From Kluyvera sichuanensis (GTDB lineage Bacteria; Pseudomonadota; Gammaproteobacteria; Enterobacterales; Enterobacteriaceae), in the NCBI RefSeq assembly GCF_014218705.1, contig NZ_JABBJF010000004.1:124001-188000 (forward strand): a DNA stretch of 64,000 bases, written 5' to 3'. This document shows positions 53,229 through 63,228 of the stretch, piece by piece; the first letter of the stretch is position 1; each line of letters opens with the position of its first letter. Both the position numbers and the translations under genes were made by a program. The notes below the pieces were generated by a model that saw only the letters and a program-made list of their open reading frames with translations, was not told the DNA's origin and did no database searches.

Positions 53229-53534
53229 GTAGCAGGCCCTCATGTCCGCGCAGTAAAGTCCTACGGGACACGAGTCTTCCAGCCTTCAGAGCAAGACAAC
53301 CTTTTCATAAATATTAGTGATACGCGTCTTTTTGAGGTGATGTTCAAAGTTTTAAAAAACAATACCCCAATATTTGTGATGAACATTCAATTTATTGAAT
53401 ATAAATACAGAAGGCTAGCCATCCCTCTTCACATTTATTTTTTTCATCGCTAAAAGACAAAACACAACAATATGATATTAAAGCATTTAATAGACTTATT
53501 TTTTATGAGCCAAATATTTCCAACAACCTCTCAA
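53229..53534. other. Non-coding AT-rich stretch between malZ and the PTS operon
   Basis: No gene or terminator seen. The DNA becomes markedly AT-rich from about 53290, at the edge of the PTS insertion. This is the likely left junction of the insertion. Confidence 0.4.
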
Positions 53535-53550
53535 TGTGATTAATGTCACT
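53535..53550 (+). promoter_or_regulatory. CRP site upstream of the PTS operon
   Basis: TGTGATTAATGTCACT matches TGTGA-N6-TCACA with one mismatch. A TATGAT at 53578-53583 is a possible -10, about 60 bp before the first gene; the CRP centre would lie near -47. Catabolite activation is typical for PTS sugar operons. Confidence 0.6.
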
Positions 53551-53644
53551 ATTTAAAAGTACAGATGTGACCTGCGTTATGATTTTCATCAACATATTTA
53601 GTCATGCTTTATCACAGGAATACGCATACATTAAGGATTAGGTA

Positions 53645-54100
53645 ATGAATATTATTTTTAACCCTGAATTGATTGCGCTTAAGCAACCTCTTTCCAGCGC
53701 AGAACAGGCTATCGAATTCGCTGGCACATTGCTTATCCGACAAAATATTTGTCGCCCGGAATATGTCGAATCAATGCTCGAGGTCTACCAAGATTTTGGT
53801 CCCGCCATCGTTATCGACTACGGTCTGGCAATGCCTCACGCTCGGCCAGAAAAAGGCGCATTACAAACCGGGTTTTCTTTAGTCACCAGCCAGCAACCTA
53901 TCAACTTTGGCAATGAGGAGTTTGACCCCGTTAACGTCATCATCGCTATCGCCGGCGTGGATGCAAATAACCATATAAGGATGATCCAACTGATTGCTTC
54001 ACTCATAGAGTCCGACCTTGTGACCTTTCTTCAACAGGAGCATGAAGTTAATTCAGTATTACATTTTATCCAAAAACAAATGGAGTCGTCGTTATGTTAG
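53645..54100 (+). CDS. PTS sugar transporter subunit IIA (fructose/mannitol type)
   Basis: 151-residue cytosolic IIA of the PTS_EIIA_2 family, as used with ascorbate-type IIC. His65 in GLAMPHARPEKGA is the likely phosphorylation site, receiving phosphate from HPr. RBS AAGGATTAGG upstream of the ATG. Overlaps the IIB gene by 7 bp. Confidence 0.92.
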   Translation: MNIIFNPELIALKQPLSSAEQAIEFAGTLLIRQNICRPEYVESMLEVYQDFGPAIVIDYGLAMPHARPEKGALQTGFSLVTSQQPINFGNEEFDPVNVIIAIAGVDANNHIRMIQLIASLIESDLVTFLQQEHEVNSVLHFIQKQMESSLC

Positions 54101-54381
54101 TTATCAGAACAGTTTGTGGTAACGGTATTGGCAGCTCATTAATGGCTGCGAATAATGTCAAAAAAATATGTGATGAACTAGGCATCAAAGCCGACGTTGC
54201 CTCCGTTGATTTCGCTAACGCAGTAGGAGAAAAAGCCGATCTTTACGTTACCATCAAAGAATTGGCAACCCAATTTCCTGCGCACTGTAATGTCGCCATT
54301 ATTCGCAGTTATGTACATAAAGCGAAAATAGCTGAAGATATTACTGAGGCACTCGCCAATATTGCTGCAACTCACTCTTAA
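54094..54381 (+). CDS. PTS sugar transporter subunit IIB (lactose/ascorbate type)
   Basis: 95 residues. Phospho-Cys8 in the P-loop-like VCGNGIGSSLM. Resembles UlaB/SgaB; passes phosphate from IIA to the sugar bound by IIC. 20 bp before the IIC gene. Confidence 0.92.
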   Translation: MLVIRTVCGNGIGSSLMAANNVKKICDELGIKADVASVDFANAVGEKADLYVTIKELATQFPAHCNVAIIRSYVHKAKIAEDITEALANIAATHS

Positions 54382-54401
54382 TCATTATTGAGGGAACGAT
54401 C

Positions 54402-55793
54402 ATGCAGGCTATTCTTAGTTTTCTGTCAGAGATATTTAGTCAACCCGCATTTTTGATGGGGATTATCGCATTCGTCGGTTTAGTGGCATTGCGCTCCCCT
54501 GGAAATAAATTACTCACCGGTACCTTAAAGCCGATTTTAGGTTATTTAATGTTAAGCGCTGGCGCTGGCGTTATCGTTGCTAACCTGAACCCACTCGGTG
54601 GGATTATCGAAGCCGGATTTAATATCCGTGGAGTAATCCCTAACAACGAAGCCATTGTTTCCGTTGCACAGAAAGTGCTGGGCGTGGAAACCATGAGTAT
54701 CTTGCTACTAGGTTTTATTTTTAACCTGCTTATTGCTCGCTTTACTAAGTACAAATACATCTTTCTTACCGGTCATCACTCTTTCTTCCTGGCCTGTCTA
54801 TTCTCAGCGGTATTGCAGGCGGCAGAATTCCGTGGCTGGATGTTGGTATTAATCGGCGGATTCCTGCTTGGTTCATGGTCGGCTATTTCTCCAGCAATCG
54901 GGCAGCGCTATACCAAGCAGGTGACGGAAGATGGTGGTATTGCCATGGGGCACTTTGGTTCCCTGGGCTATTACATCTCAGCCTGGATTGCCACGAAAAC
55001 CGGCAACCCGGCAAACTCATTTGCCGACACTGAAATCTCAGAAAAATGGGGCTTTTTACGCGATACCACGGTCACCACCGGGATCGTGATGTTCGTTATC
55101 TACTTTGTGTGTAGCGCCGTCGCCGGTACTGAGTATCTGCGTACAATAACGGATCAGAATATGCTGATCTTCTCAATCCTTACCGGCCTGCAGTTTGCGG
55201 TTGGCGTCGCCATCGTTTACAACGGCGTACGACTGATCCTCGGCGATCTGGTTCCTGCCTTCCAGGGAATTAGTCAGAAACTGATACCAAACTCGATCCC
55301 CGCCGTGGACTGCGCAGTGTTCTTCACCTTTAGCCCGACTGCCGTTGTCGTTGGCTTTATCAGTTCATTCATCGGCGGTCTGGTCGGGATGCTTTTCTTG
55401 GGGGCATTGGGTATGGCGCTAATTATCCCAGGGATGGTCCCGCACTTCTTCTGCGGTGGGACCTCCGGAGTATTTGCCGACAAGCTTGGCGGTAAGCGCG
55501 GCTGCATTATTGCTTCATTTATCGGCGGTATCTTCCTTGCATTCCTCCCGGCGATGCTACTCCCGGCGTTAGGCAACCTGGGCTTCGAAAACAGTACTTT
55601 TGCCGATTTCGATTTTGCGGTCTGGGGAATCATTATCGGTAACGCCTTCACCCAGTTTGGCCAGATAACTATCTATCTGATTTGCCTGATACTGATTGTC
55701 GCGCTGCTGGTGCCATTCTGCTTCCGTTCGGTTCGTGTAGTCGGTGACACGCTCAGCTATGAGGAACTCACCGCGAATAAGAAAAATGAGTAA
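54402..55793 (+). CDS. PTS sugar transporter subunit IIC, UlaA/SgaT family
   Basis: 463-residue membrane protein with about 11 helices. UlaA-family features are the N-terminal FLMGIIAFVGLVALRSPG and the stretch FLTGHHSFFLACLFSAV. E. coli UlaA (465 aa) carries L-ascorbate, but the kinase and aldolase that follow do not belong to the ascorbate route, so another sugar or sugar acid is likely. A 66-bp gap with a GGGAAGG...CTTCCC hairpin follows. Confidence 0.9.
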   Translation: MQAILSFLSEIFSQPAFLMGIIAFVGLVALRSPGNKLLTGTLKPILGYLMLSAGAGVIVANLNPLGGIIEAGFNIRGVIPNNEAIVSVAQKVLGVETMSILLLGFIFNLLIARFTKYKYIFLTGHHSFFLACLFSAVLQAAEFRGWMLVLIGGFLLGSWSAISPAIGQRYTKQVTEDGGIAMGHFGSLGYYISAWIATKTGNPANSFADTEISEKWGFLRDTTVTTGIVMFVIYFVCSAVAGTEYLRTITDQNMLIFSILTGLQFAVGVAIVYNGVRLILGDLVPAFQGISQKLIPNSIPAVDCAVFFTFSPTAVVVGFISSFIGGLVGMLFLGALGMALIIPGMVPHFFCGGTSGVFADKLGGKRGCIIASFIGGIFLAFLPAMLLPALGNLGFENSTFADFDFAVWGIIIGNAFTQFGQITIYLICLILIVALLVPFCFRSVRVVGDTLSYEELTANKKNE

Positions 55794-55859
55794 GCATTTT
55801 CATTTTTCCCTGCGGGAAGGGACGTCTTCCCGCAGCAGACAAAATAATCAGGAGTTGTT

Positions 55860-56822
55860 ATGGCTATCTTGTCCATTGGGTTTTCATGTTTTGATCAGTT
55901 TTTCTTTTTGAATGAATGGCCGCAGGAAAATACCAAAAATTTCTGCCATGACTTCATTGAGAGCGGTGGCGGTCCGGCAGCAAATGCAGCGTGGCTTCTG
56001 GGACTATGGGGCGAAGATGTTTATTACATTGGCCACTTGAATCAGGATCTTTACGGCCAGCGCATTATCGATGAGTTTGCTGAGGCGGGCGTTGATACTA
56101 GCCAGGTGGTTTTCTCCGATGAAATGATCACGCCGCTGGCGTCAGTTTTGGTGAATCGCTTAACGGGTTCGCGAACAATCATTACGCGTAAAATGCAGAG
56201 TCCGCCGACGCTGACCTATGACCAGAAGCTCAAGCTAGACAGTTTAGCTGAGCGCTTAATTGCATCAGAAGAGCCAGTAACGCTTTTAATTGATGGTCAT
56301 GAAGCAGAAATCAGTGAATATTTAATCAAGAAACTACCTACAGCTAGAGTGGTTATGGATGGTGGTTCATTACGTGCCAGTAATATTAAACTTGCAGCCT
56401 GGACAGATTACTTTGTGGTCAGTGAGCATTTTGCTCGTGATTATATGGGATATAAATCACTGAGTTCTGAAGCAGAAATAAAATTGGCGCTCATTGAGTT
56501 AAATAAAATTTGCCGTGGCGAAGCATTTATTACTCTTGGGGAAAAAGGCTGTGCATTTTTAAAGAGTGGAATGCTACAAATCGTCCCTTCCTGGCTATGC
56601 AATGCTGTAGATACTACCGGTGCTGGCGATGTATTCCATGGCGCCTTTACCTACGGCGTACATTACTCATGGCACATTGATAATATCATTTTATTTGCCA
56701 GCCTGACTGCTGCAATTTCTATTGAGAAAAAAGGTGTCCGTGAGTCAATGCCAGACCTTGCCGTTGTCCATCATTCGCTAAAAAGTTACGAAAGAAACTT
56801 AACGCAATATTTTGGTGAATAA
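55860..56822 (+). CDS. PfkB-family sugar kinase
   Basis: 320 residues. PfkB signatures SGGGPAANAAWLLG near the N-terminus and DTTGAGDVFHGAF with the catalytic Asp near the C-terminus. After PTS import the sugar already carries one phosphate, so this kinase may add the second one to give a bisphosphate for the aldolase. It could act on a keto-sugar phosphate like LacC or FruK; the substrate cannot be read from the sequence. Low GC (about 32-40% in parts). Confidence 0.9.
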   Translation: MAILSIGFSCFDQFFFLNEWPQENTKNFCHDFIESGGGPAANAAWLLGLWGEDVYYIGHLNQDLYGQRIIDEFAEAGVDTSQVVFSDEMITPLASVLVNRLTGSRTIITRKMQSPPTLTYDQKLKLDSLAERLIASEEPVTLLIDGHEAEISEYLIKKLPTARVVMDGGSLRASNIKLAAWTDYFVVSEHFARDYMGYKSLSSEAEIKLALIELNKICRGEAFITLGEKGCAFLKSGMLQIVPSWLCNAVDTTGAGDVFHGAFTYGVHYSWHIDNIILFASLTAAISIEKKGVRESMPDLAVVHHSLKSYERNLTQYFGE

Positions 56823-56851
56823 AGGCATTTCGTAAATATCAAGAGGTGATT

Positions 56852-57712
56852 ATGTTAGTTTCTATGAAGGACATGCTTCAGCATGCCCTACGGGACGGCT
56901 ATGCCGTAGGGCAGTTCAATATTAATAATCTGGAATGGGTTGGTGCTGTATTACGTACCGGCCAGCAGTTGCGCTCACCGGTTATTTTAGGTGTTTCCGG
57001 CGGCACGGTTAAACATATGCTGGGATTAAAATGTATTCATGACATCGTGGTTAATGCGATGGATTATTTAGAGATTGATACTCCGGTAGCACTGCATTTG
57101 GATCATGGAACCACTCGTGAAGCCTGCGAAGCCGCCATCGAAGCTGGATTCAGCTCTATTATGTTTGATGGTTCACACCTGCCATTTAAGGAGAACCTGG
57201 CCATCACCCGTCATCTGGTCGAACTGGCGCACAGCAAAGGTATTTCAGTTGAGGCAGAGTTAGGCACCATTGCTGGCAGCGAAGATGGGATCGTTAACTC
57301 TGAGGTTATTTATGCCGATCCGCAGGAGTGTTACACCCTGGTCAGCGAAACCCAGGTTGACTGTCTGGCAGCAGCGCTTGGGTCAACCCATGGTCTCTAC
57401 AAGGGTAAAGCTAAACTGGGGTTTACGGAGATGAAAGCCATTGCAGAGCGCGTAAAAGTACCGTTGGTACTACACGGTGGTACCGGCATTGCTGACGAGG
57501 ATATGCGTAAAGCCATTGCCTGTGGCACGGCTAAAATTAACGTCAATACCGAAAATATGTACGCCTGGTGCCAGGAGGTGAAAGCGATATTTGCCGCCGA
57601 CACTGGCCACGATGTAAACGACCCGCGGAAAGTGATTAATCAGGGGTTGAAGCCGGTACGCCAAATGATTGCACGACGTATCGAGCTCTTTGGTTCGCAA
57701 AACCGCTATTAG
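56852..57712 (+). CDS. Class II ketose-bisphosphate aldolase (GatY/KbaY/Fba type)
   Basis: 286-residue zinc aldolase that splits a ketose 1-phosphate or bisphosphate into DHAP and an aldehyde. Zinc and catalytic residues: Asp-His in LHLDHGTT, Glu in VEAELGTI, His in GSTHGLYKG and His in VLHGGTGI; phosphate loop GGTGI and NVNTENMY. I use the ATG at 56852 with AAGAGGTG upstream. Last gene of the PTS operon; a REP pair follows. Confidence 0.92.
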   Translation: MLVSMKDMLQHALRDGYAVGQFNINNLEWVGAVLRTGQQLRSPVILGVSGGTVKHMLGLKCIHDIVVNAMDYLEIDTPVALHLDHGTTREACEAAIEAGFSSIMFDGSHLPFKENLAITRHLVELAHSKGISVEAELGTIAGSEDGIVNSEVIYADPQECYTLVSETQVDCLAAALGSTHGLYKGKAKLGFTEMKAIAERVKVPLVLHGGTGIADEDMRKAIACGTAKINVNTENMYAWCQEVKAIFAADTGHDVNDPRKVINQGLKPVRQMIARRIELFGSQNRY

Positions 57713-57737
57713 GAAATAGAGACGCGTGACAAAGGCA

Positions 57738-57807
57738 GTAGCCCGGCCGAGCGAAGCGACGCCGGGAAAGACCCGGAGTCGGTGCATACGCACCTCGTCC
57801 GGGCTAC
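57738..57807. repeat. BIME: REP-like pair
   Basis: Starts GTAGCCCGGCCGAGCG and ends CCGGGCTAC. The left unit is the reverse complement of the 27291 copy with one changed base. Lies between the convergent aldolase and proY and may protect both 3' ends. Confidence 0.8.
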
Positions 57808-57820
57808 GTGATAGAGCAGA

Positions 57821-59173
57821 TTATTTGCTGCGACGGGTTTTCAATGCCCAGCCGACTAACAGCAGTAGAATCCACGCAAAGCCCACGTACAGCGAAATGC
57901 GGGTATCCGGGTGGTAACCAATGAGCGCAATAATAAAGACCAGGAAGACGATACCGACGATGGTCGTCGCCACGCCGCCAGGCACTTTAAACTTCAGCGC
58001 TTTGATTTCATCAGCCGACAGACGTCGACGGAAGGCCACCTGCGAGAGCAGGATCATAATCCACACCCACACGGTGGCGAAGGTCGCCAGCGACGCAATC
58101 ACCAGGAAGACGTTTTCCGGCATGATGTAGTTGAGGTACACCGCAAACAGTAGCGCGATGGTCATCACCATCACCGTCACCCACGGAATACCGCGGCGGG
58201 AGGTTTTAGCGAACACCTTCGGTGCGCTGCCCTGCTCCGCCATACCGTGCAGCATACGACCCACGCCGAACACATCGGAGTTAATCGCCGACAGTGATGC
58301 CGTCAGTACCACAAAGTTAAGGATGCTGGCTGCGAAGGTGATCCCCAGATGCTGGAAGGTCATCACAAATGGGCTGCCGTTGGTGCCGACCTGGTTCCAC
58401 GGATAGATGGACATAATGACGAACAGGGTACCCACGTAGAACACCAGAATTCGCATCGGCACGGAGTTGATCGCGCGCGGAATAGAGGTCTGCGGGTCTT
58501 TCGCTTCACCGGCCGTGATACCGATAATCTCGATACCGCCATAGGCAAACATCACCATCTGCAGCGACATCACCATACCGAGCCAGCCGTTGCTGAAGAA
58601 GCCGCCGTTGCTCCACAGGTTATGAATACCCGTTGGCTGCCCGCCGTTGCCGATACCCCAGATAATGATGCCAAAACCGGCCACGATCATGATGATAATG
58701 GTGGCGACTTTGAAGAACGAGAACCAGAATTCCAGCTCGCCGAACACCTTCACGCTCATCAGGTTGATGGCGCAGATGATCAGCACCACGCTGAGCACCC
58801 ATATCCAGTGCGGCACCGCCGGGAACCAGACGCCCATATAGATACCAAAGGCGGTCACGTCAGCAATCGCCACAATCAGGATCTCAAAGCAGTAGGTCCA
58901 GCCGGTGATATAGCCCGCCAGCGGCCCCAGGTTGTCCTGCGCATAGCGAGAGAAGGAGCTGGCAGACGGGTTATGCACGGACATTTCGCCCAGCGCACGC
59001 ATAATGATATACGCGGCAACGCCGCCAATAATATAGGCCAGCAGAACGCTAGGCCCGGCCATCTTAATCGCATCGGCGGAGCCGTAGAACAGCCCCGTGC
59101 CGATGGCCGATCCGAGGGCCATAAAGCGAATGTGTCGGGTGCTTAACCCGCGCTTCAGCTTGTTGTTTTCCAT
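57821..59173 (-). CDS. proY: ProY amino acid permease (APC family)
   Basis: 450 residues with 12 membrane helices. APC signature [19 protein letters not shown] at helix 1. Called a proline permease in E. coli; the closest relative in other bacteria (HutT type) takes histidine, so the true substrate is uncertain. I prefer the ATG at 59173 (MENNKLKRG), close to the E. coli start; ATGs at 59188 and 59266 are possible. Follows brnQ, with a terminator between. Confidence 0.93.
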   Translation of the reverse strand: MENNKLKRGLSTRHIRFMALGSAIGTGLFYGSADAIKMAGPSVLLAYIIGGVAAYIIMRALGEMSVHNPSASSFSRYAQDNLGPLAGYITGWTYCFEILIVAIADVTAFGIYMGVWFPAVPHWIWVLSVVLIICAINLMSVKVFGELEFWFSFFKVATIIIMIVAGFGIIIWGIGNGGQPTGIHNLWSNGGFFSNGWLGMVMSLQMVMFAYGGIEIIGITAGEAKDPQTSIPRAINSVPMRILVFYVGTLFVIMSIYPWNQVGTNGSPFVMTFQHLGITFAASILNFVVLTASLSAINSDVFGVGRMLHGMAEQGSAPKVFAKTSRRGIPWVTVMVMTIALLFAVYLNYIMPENVFLVIASLATFATVWVWIMILLSQVAFRRRLSADEIKALKFKVPGGVATTIVGIVFLVFIIALIGYHPDTRISLYVGFAWILLLLVGWALKTRRSK

Positions 59174-59244
59174 CGTTTCCAGTGCCATGTCATACCCATC
59201 ATCATCGCGCCGCAACGCGAACAACTTAGGTGAAAGTACCCAAA

Positions 59245-59277
59245 ATAAAAAACCACGGAACATCACGTTCCGTGGTT
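59245..59277 (-). terminator. brnQ terminator
   Basis: On the minus strand AACCACGGAAC / GTTCCGTGGTT (59251-59277) followed by TTTTATTTT. An 11-bp stem; strong. Confidence 0.9.
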
Positions 59278-59301
59278 AAAACACCTTGATGTAAACGCCG
59301 G

Positions 59302-60621
59302 TTAGTGGGCGCTTGATGTCACCTGACGACCTGCTGTACGGTCCCAGATAATCGCCAGAACCGCCATCACAACCGTCGGCATCAGCCATGCAAGGCCTTG
59401 CTCGGCCAGCGGTAAACGGGCAGTCCACGCCGGCAGCACATCTGCAAAGGCAGAGGCTTTGATGCCGTCAAGAATACCAAATACCAGGCTGATAAACATC
59501 GGTGGTGCAATAACGCGGCCCGAATTATGCCACCAATTGCGGGTAAAACTCAGCACTACGAGTGCGATACATGGCGGATAAATCGCAGTCAGCACCGGAA
59601 TAGAGATTTGAATCAGGTGGCTCAGCCCCAGATTCGACACCGCCATGGAGAACAGGCCGAGGATAAACACCAGCGTACGGTAGGAGAATGGCAGGTACTG
59701 GGCAAAGAACTCAGCACAAGCACAGGTCAGGCCCACCGCGGTCACCAGACAAGCGATGAAGATCAATGCCGCCAGCATGAAGCTACCCGCGCCGCCGAAG
59801 GTGTGCTGTACGTAAGCGTGCAGGATTGCCGCACCGTTCGCGTTCTGATCGACCAGCGTCGCGCTGTCGGAACCCAGGCGGAACAGCGCCAGGTACAGCA
59901 GCGTCAGGCCGACACCGGCCATCAGGCCAGCCCAGATGGTATAGCGAGTCAGCAGACGCGCTTCGGTCACACCGCGGGAACGCGCGGCGTTAACAATAAC
60001 GATACCAAACACCATCGCGCCCAGCGTATCCATGGTCAGATAGCCGTTCACGAAACCATTTGAGAACGCAGCGGTTTCATAGGCTTCCATCGCGTGGCTA
60101 ATCGGGCCAGCTGGCCACATCACGGCGGCAACGGACAGAATAATCAGCGCCAGGATTTTCAGCGGCGCGAGGAAGTTACCCACGGTATCCAGCAGTTTGC
60201 CCGGATAGAGCGACACCAGAATCACCAGCGCGAAGTAAACCAGGCTGTAGATGAACAGTGGCAGTTCACCGCTGCCGGTCAGCGGCGCGATACCGATTTC
60301 AAACGAGACGGTCGCGGTACGCGGGGTCGCAAACAGCGGGCCCACCGCCAGGTAACAGACCGTAGCGAGCAGCACGCCCGCCACTTTACCAATTGGCGTA
60401 CTCAGGCTGTCCACGCCGCCGCCCACTTTCGCCAGCGCGACCACGGTCAGCACCGGAAGACCAACGGCGGTAATCAGGAAGCCGATCGCGGCAGTCCAGA
60501 CGTGAGGACCGGCCTGCAAACCAACCATTGGAGGGAAAATGATGTTGCCTGCGCCAACGAACAACGCGAAGGTCATAAAGCCCAGAGCGATGATGTCACG
60601 CGATTTTAATTGATGGGTCAT
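59302..60621 (-). CDS. brnQ: Branched-chain amino acid transporter BrnQ (LIV-II)
   Basis: 439-residue Na+- or H+-coupled carrier for leucine, isoleucine and valine, with 12 helices. The family start [20 protein letters not shown] and PPMVGLQAG are clear. Same orientation as phoR but separated by 409 bp and a hairpin, so it has its own promoter. Confidence 0.96.
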   Translation of the reverse strand: MTHQLKSRDIIALGFMTFALFVGAGNIIFPPMVGLQAGPHVWTAAIGFLITAVGLPVLTVVALAKVGGGVDSLSTPIGKVAGVLLATVCYLAVGPLFATPRTATVSFEIGIAPLTGSGELPLFIYSLVYFALVILVSLYPGKLLDTVGNFLAPLKILALIILSVAAVMWPAGPISHAMEAYETAAFSNGFVNGYLTMDTLGAMVFGIVIVNAARSRGVTEARLLTRYTIWAGLMAGVGLTLLYLALFRLGSDSATLVDQNANGAAILHAYVQHTFGGAGSFMLAALIFIACLVTAVGLTCACAEFFAQYLPFSYRTLVFILGLFSMAVSNLGLSHLIQISIPVLTAIYPPCIALVVLSFTRNWWHNSGRVIAPPMFISLVFGILDGIKASAFADVLPAWTARLPLAEQGLAWLMPTVVMAVLAIIWDRTAGRQVTSSAH

Positions 60622-60980
60622 ATGTAACTACAGCCTGTGGATGTGGTGTTGTAAAACAAATTTATTGTGTCAGCGCCTGTGGAATGATGCAGAGGAAACT
60701 GACAATAAACTCAGCGGGATATGCTCCCTTCGCGGCGTAGAGAAGAATAGTTTTTTGATTTACCGCGCATATACAGTCTGTTTACGACTGCATGGGGGCC
60801 AATTTAAACGCTTATAACGTTTTAAAGCAACACGGGATCGCAAAACCAGATGATTATATTGATAGTGAAAAAATAGGCAGACGTATTAACTGGATTTAAG
60901 AAAAACATCCGGCTAATCATGCGAACAAAAAATAATCAGACGTTCGTAAATCACGCGGCGTTTACTTGACTGCAAAGCAA
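60622..60980. other. Long AT-rich leader region of brnQ
   Basis: No gene seen between brnQ and the phoR terminator. The part far from brnQ (60800-60960) is AT-rich. It must carry the brnQ promoter and perhaps Lrp or other sites; I could not assign a clear -35/-10 pair. Confidence 0.35.
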
Positions 60981-61004
60981 ACAGACCAGCCGAGGCTGGT
61001 CTGT
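60981..61004 (-). terminator. phoBR terminator
   Basis: CAGACCAGC-CGAG-GCTGGTCTG hairpin; on the minus strand it is followed by TTTGCTTTG, 27 bp after the phoR stop. Confidence 0.65.
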
Positions 61005-61030
61005 GGAAAGTTAAGCTGACAAGCGCAAAG

Positions 61031-62326
61031 TTACTCGCTATTTCTGGCAATTAAACGTTCCGGCAGCAGGAAACTGAAACACGAACCTTTGCCGAGCGTG
61101 CTGGTAATATCCAGCCGGCTATCGTGATGATTAACCGCATGTTTAACAATTGCCAGCCCCAAACCGCTACCGCCGGTCTGCCGCGAGCGTGCTTTATCAA
61201 CGCGATAAAAACGTTCGGTCAGTCTTGGCAGATGCTCAGGCGCAATGCCCGGGCCATTATCCTCTACGCTGAACAACGCCCCATGCGACGCACGCTGCCA
61301 GCGTACGGTAATCAACGTGCCTTCCGGCGTATGGTTTACCGCGTTATAGACCAGGTTCGACATCGCGCTTCGCAGTTGTTCTTCGTTACCCAGCGCTTTC
61401 AGCGTCTCATCAATCTCAAAGTGGAACTGATGCTTATGCTGGCTGAGCGTCTGCGCCTCGCGTTCCACCACCTTCAGCATCATCGGCACATCAATCTTTT
61501 CGTTCAACGCCAGCGTCGGTGAAGCCTCGATTTTAGAGAGCGTCAGCAGCTGTCGAACCAGCCCTTCCATACGCTGCGTCTGCTCACGCATGGTGTGCAG
61601 CGCTTTCTCACGCACGTTCCCTTCCAGCACCTGCTCCTGCATCATCTCCAGGTAGCCCTGCAGCACGGTCAACGGCGTGCGCAGCTCATGGCTGACGTTG
61701 GCGAAGAAGTTACGCCGCGCCCCTTCCAGCTGGTGCATTTGCGTGACATCGCGCGCCACCATCAGAAGCTGACGGTCGGTGTACGGCATCACACGAATCT
61801 CCAGATGGCGACCGCTGTTCAGCACCAGATGCAACGGCTTTAAGAAATCGCGCTTTTTGAGGTGTTGGGTAAATTCGGGGTAACGCAGCAGGTTTAAGAT
61901 GTTCTGCCCGCTATCGTCGGGCCAGCGAAGCCCCAGCAGCTGCTGGGCCAGGCCATTACACCAGAAAATGGCCCCCTCTTCGGTGGTGAGCACCACCGCA
62001 TCTGGCAGCGACTCGGCACCGCTACGGAAGCGTTTAATCAGATTACCCAGCTCGCGGCGGCGTTTTTTATTACGCAGCTGCATCTGGTTAAGCCCATAGA
62101 GCAAGGGCTCCCAGCTGCCGCGTCCCGGCGGAGGGGTCATACTTCGGTCGACCCAAAGCCACCAGGAGAGTCGCAGTAAATTCCAGAAATGCCAGATGAG
62201 CAGCCCGGTCACCGCCGCCAGTAAAAACCACGGCAGATAACCAAAAATCAGTCCCAGTATCGCGGCCGGGAGACAGCATAACAGCAGCTCCAGCACCAGC
62301 CTTTTCCATGACAGCCGTTCCAGCAC
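61031..62326 (-). CDS. phoR: Phosphate regulon sensor kinase PhoR
   Basis: 431-residue membrane histidine kinase as in E. coli. Two N-terminal helices, a PAS domain (about 95-200), a phospho-acceptor His in [11 protein letters not shown] (about 213) and an ATPase domain with [21 protein letters not shown] and GGSGLGLAI. Partner of PhoB; with PstSCAB-PhoU it senses phosphate. 21 bp after phoB. Confidence 0.98.
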   Translation of the reverse strand: MLERLSWKRLVLELLLCCLPAAILGLIFGYLPWFLLAAVTGLLIWHFWNLLRLSWWLWVDRSMTPPPGRGSWEPLLYGLNQMQLRNKKRRRELGNLIKRFRSGAESLPDAVVLTTEEGAIFWCNGLAQQLLGLRWPDDSGQNILNLLRYPEFTQHLKKRDFLKPLHLVLNSGRHLEIRVMPYTDRQLLMVARDVTQMHQLEGARRNFFANVSHELRTPLTVLQGYLEMMQEQVLEGNVREKALHTMREQTQRMEGLVRQLLTLSKIEASPTLALNEKIDVPMMLKVVEREAQTLSQHKHQFHFEIDETLKALGNEEQLRSAMSNLVYNAVNHTPEGTLITVRWQRASHGALFSVEDNGPGIAPEHLPRLTERFYRVDKARSRQTGGSGLGLAIVKHAVNHHDSRLDITSTLGKGSCFSFLLPERLIARNSE

Positions 62327-62347
62327 GCGTCACACTCCTGTCAAAAA

Positions 62348-63037
62348 TTAAAAACGGGCAGAGAAACGATAACCCGTGCCGCGAACGGTTTGCACCATGC
62401 GGTCATGACCACTGTGTTCCAGCGCCTTACGCAGACGACGAATATGCACGTCGACGGTACGGTCTTCAACATAAACGTTGGTACCCCAAACGTGGTTCAG
62501 CAGCTGTTCGCGGCTGTACACGCGCTCCGGGTGCGTCATAAAGAAATGCAACAGCTTAAATTCGGTTGGCCCCATATCCAGCGGGTTTTCACCGGTCATC
62601 ACGCGGTGAGAGGTCGGGTCAAGGCTCAGCCCCTGCATCTCAATCACCTCTTCCACTGCCATTGGCGAAATACGGCGCATCACCGCTTTAATGCGGGCGA
62701 CCAGCTCTTTTGGCGAGAAAGGTTTGGTGATGTAATCGTCGGCGCCGGTTTCGAGGCCCCGCACGCGGTCTTCTTCTTCACCACGGGCAGTGAGCATCAC
62801 TACCGGAATGTCACGCGTCAGCGCTTCACGTTTGATATGCTTAATAAATTGCAGTCCCGAGCCGCCCGGTAACATCCAGTCGAGCAGAATAAGGTCGGGC
62901 CAGGGTTCATTCAGTTTGCTGATAGCGGTATCGTAATCTTCTGCTTCCACCGGCTGAAAACCGTTTTGCTCCAGAACGAAACAGACCATCTCGCGGATTG
63001 GCGCTTCATCTTCAACGACCAGAATACGTCTTGCCAT
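62348..63037 (-). CDS. phoB: Phosphate regulon response regulator PhoB
   Basis: 229 residues: receiver domain with Asp53 ([11 protein letters not shown]), Lys105-type switch ([13 protein letters not shown]) and a C-terminal OmpR-type winged helix ([14 protein letters not shown]). Activates Pho genes through Pho boxes, including the one before its own gene. Divergent from sbcD. Confidence 0.98.
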   Translation of the reverse strand: MARRILVVEDEAPIREMVCFVLEQNGFQPVEAEDYDTAISKLNEPWPDLILLDWMLPGGSGLQFIKHIKREALTRDIPVVMLTARGEEEDRVRGLETGADDYITKPFSPKELVARIKAVMRRISPMAVEEVIEMQGLSLDPTSHRVMTGENPLDMGPTEFKLLHFFMTHPERVYSREQLLNHVWGTNVYVEDRTVDVHIRRLRKALEHSGHDRMVQTVRGTGYRFSARF

Positions 63038-63094
63038 TATTTGCCCTGTTTTTAGACATCAGTATTATATACGGCGTCATTATGCGTCAGATTT

Positions 63095-63112
63095 ATGACA
63101 GATTTATGAAAA
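63095..63112 (-). promoter_or_regulatory. Pho box of phoBR
   Basis: The minus strand reads TTTTCATAAATCTGTCAT here, two 7-bp direct repeats (tTTTCAT, CTGTCAT) 11 bp apart, close to the CTGTCATAwAwCTGTCAy consensus. A further CTGACGC repeat follows in phase. Autoregulation of phoBR by PhoB is expected. Confidence 0.85.
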
Positions 63113-63228
63113 ACATGACCGTTAGATGATCGCGGTTTACCGTTTATGACACACGCAAAACGCGCTCATCGACCTCAACGTAGGCTGATGTTTATAATCA
63201 ACTTTACGCCACTTCTCACGGAACCGCT

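Noticed and set aside
54402..55793. Naming the IIC gene ulaA (ascorbate)
   Set aside because: Family similarity is clear, but the ula catabolic genes are missing and a kinase plus aldolase are present, so the substrate should not be assumed.
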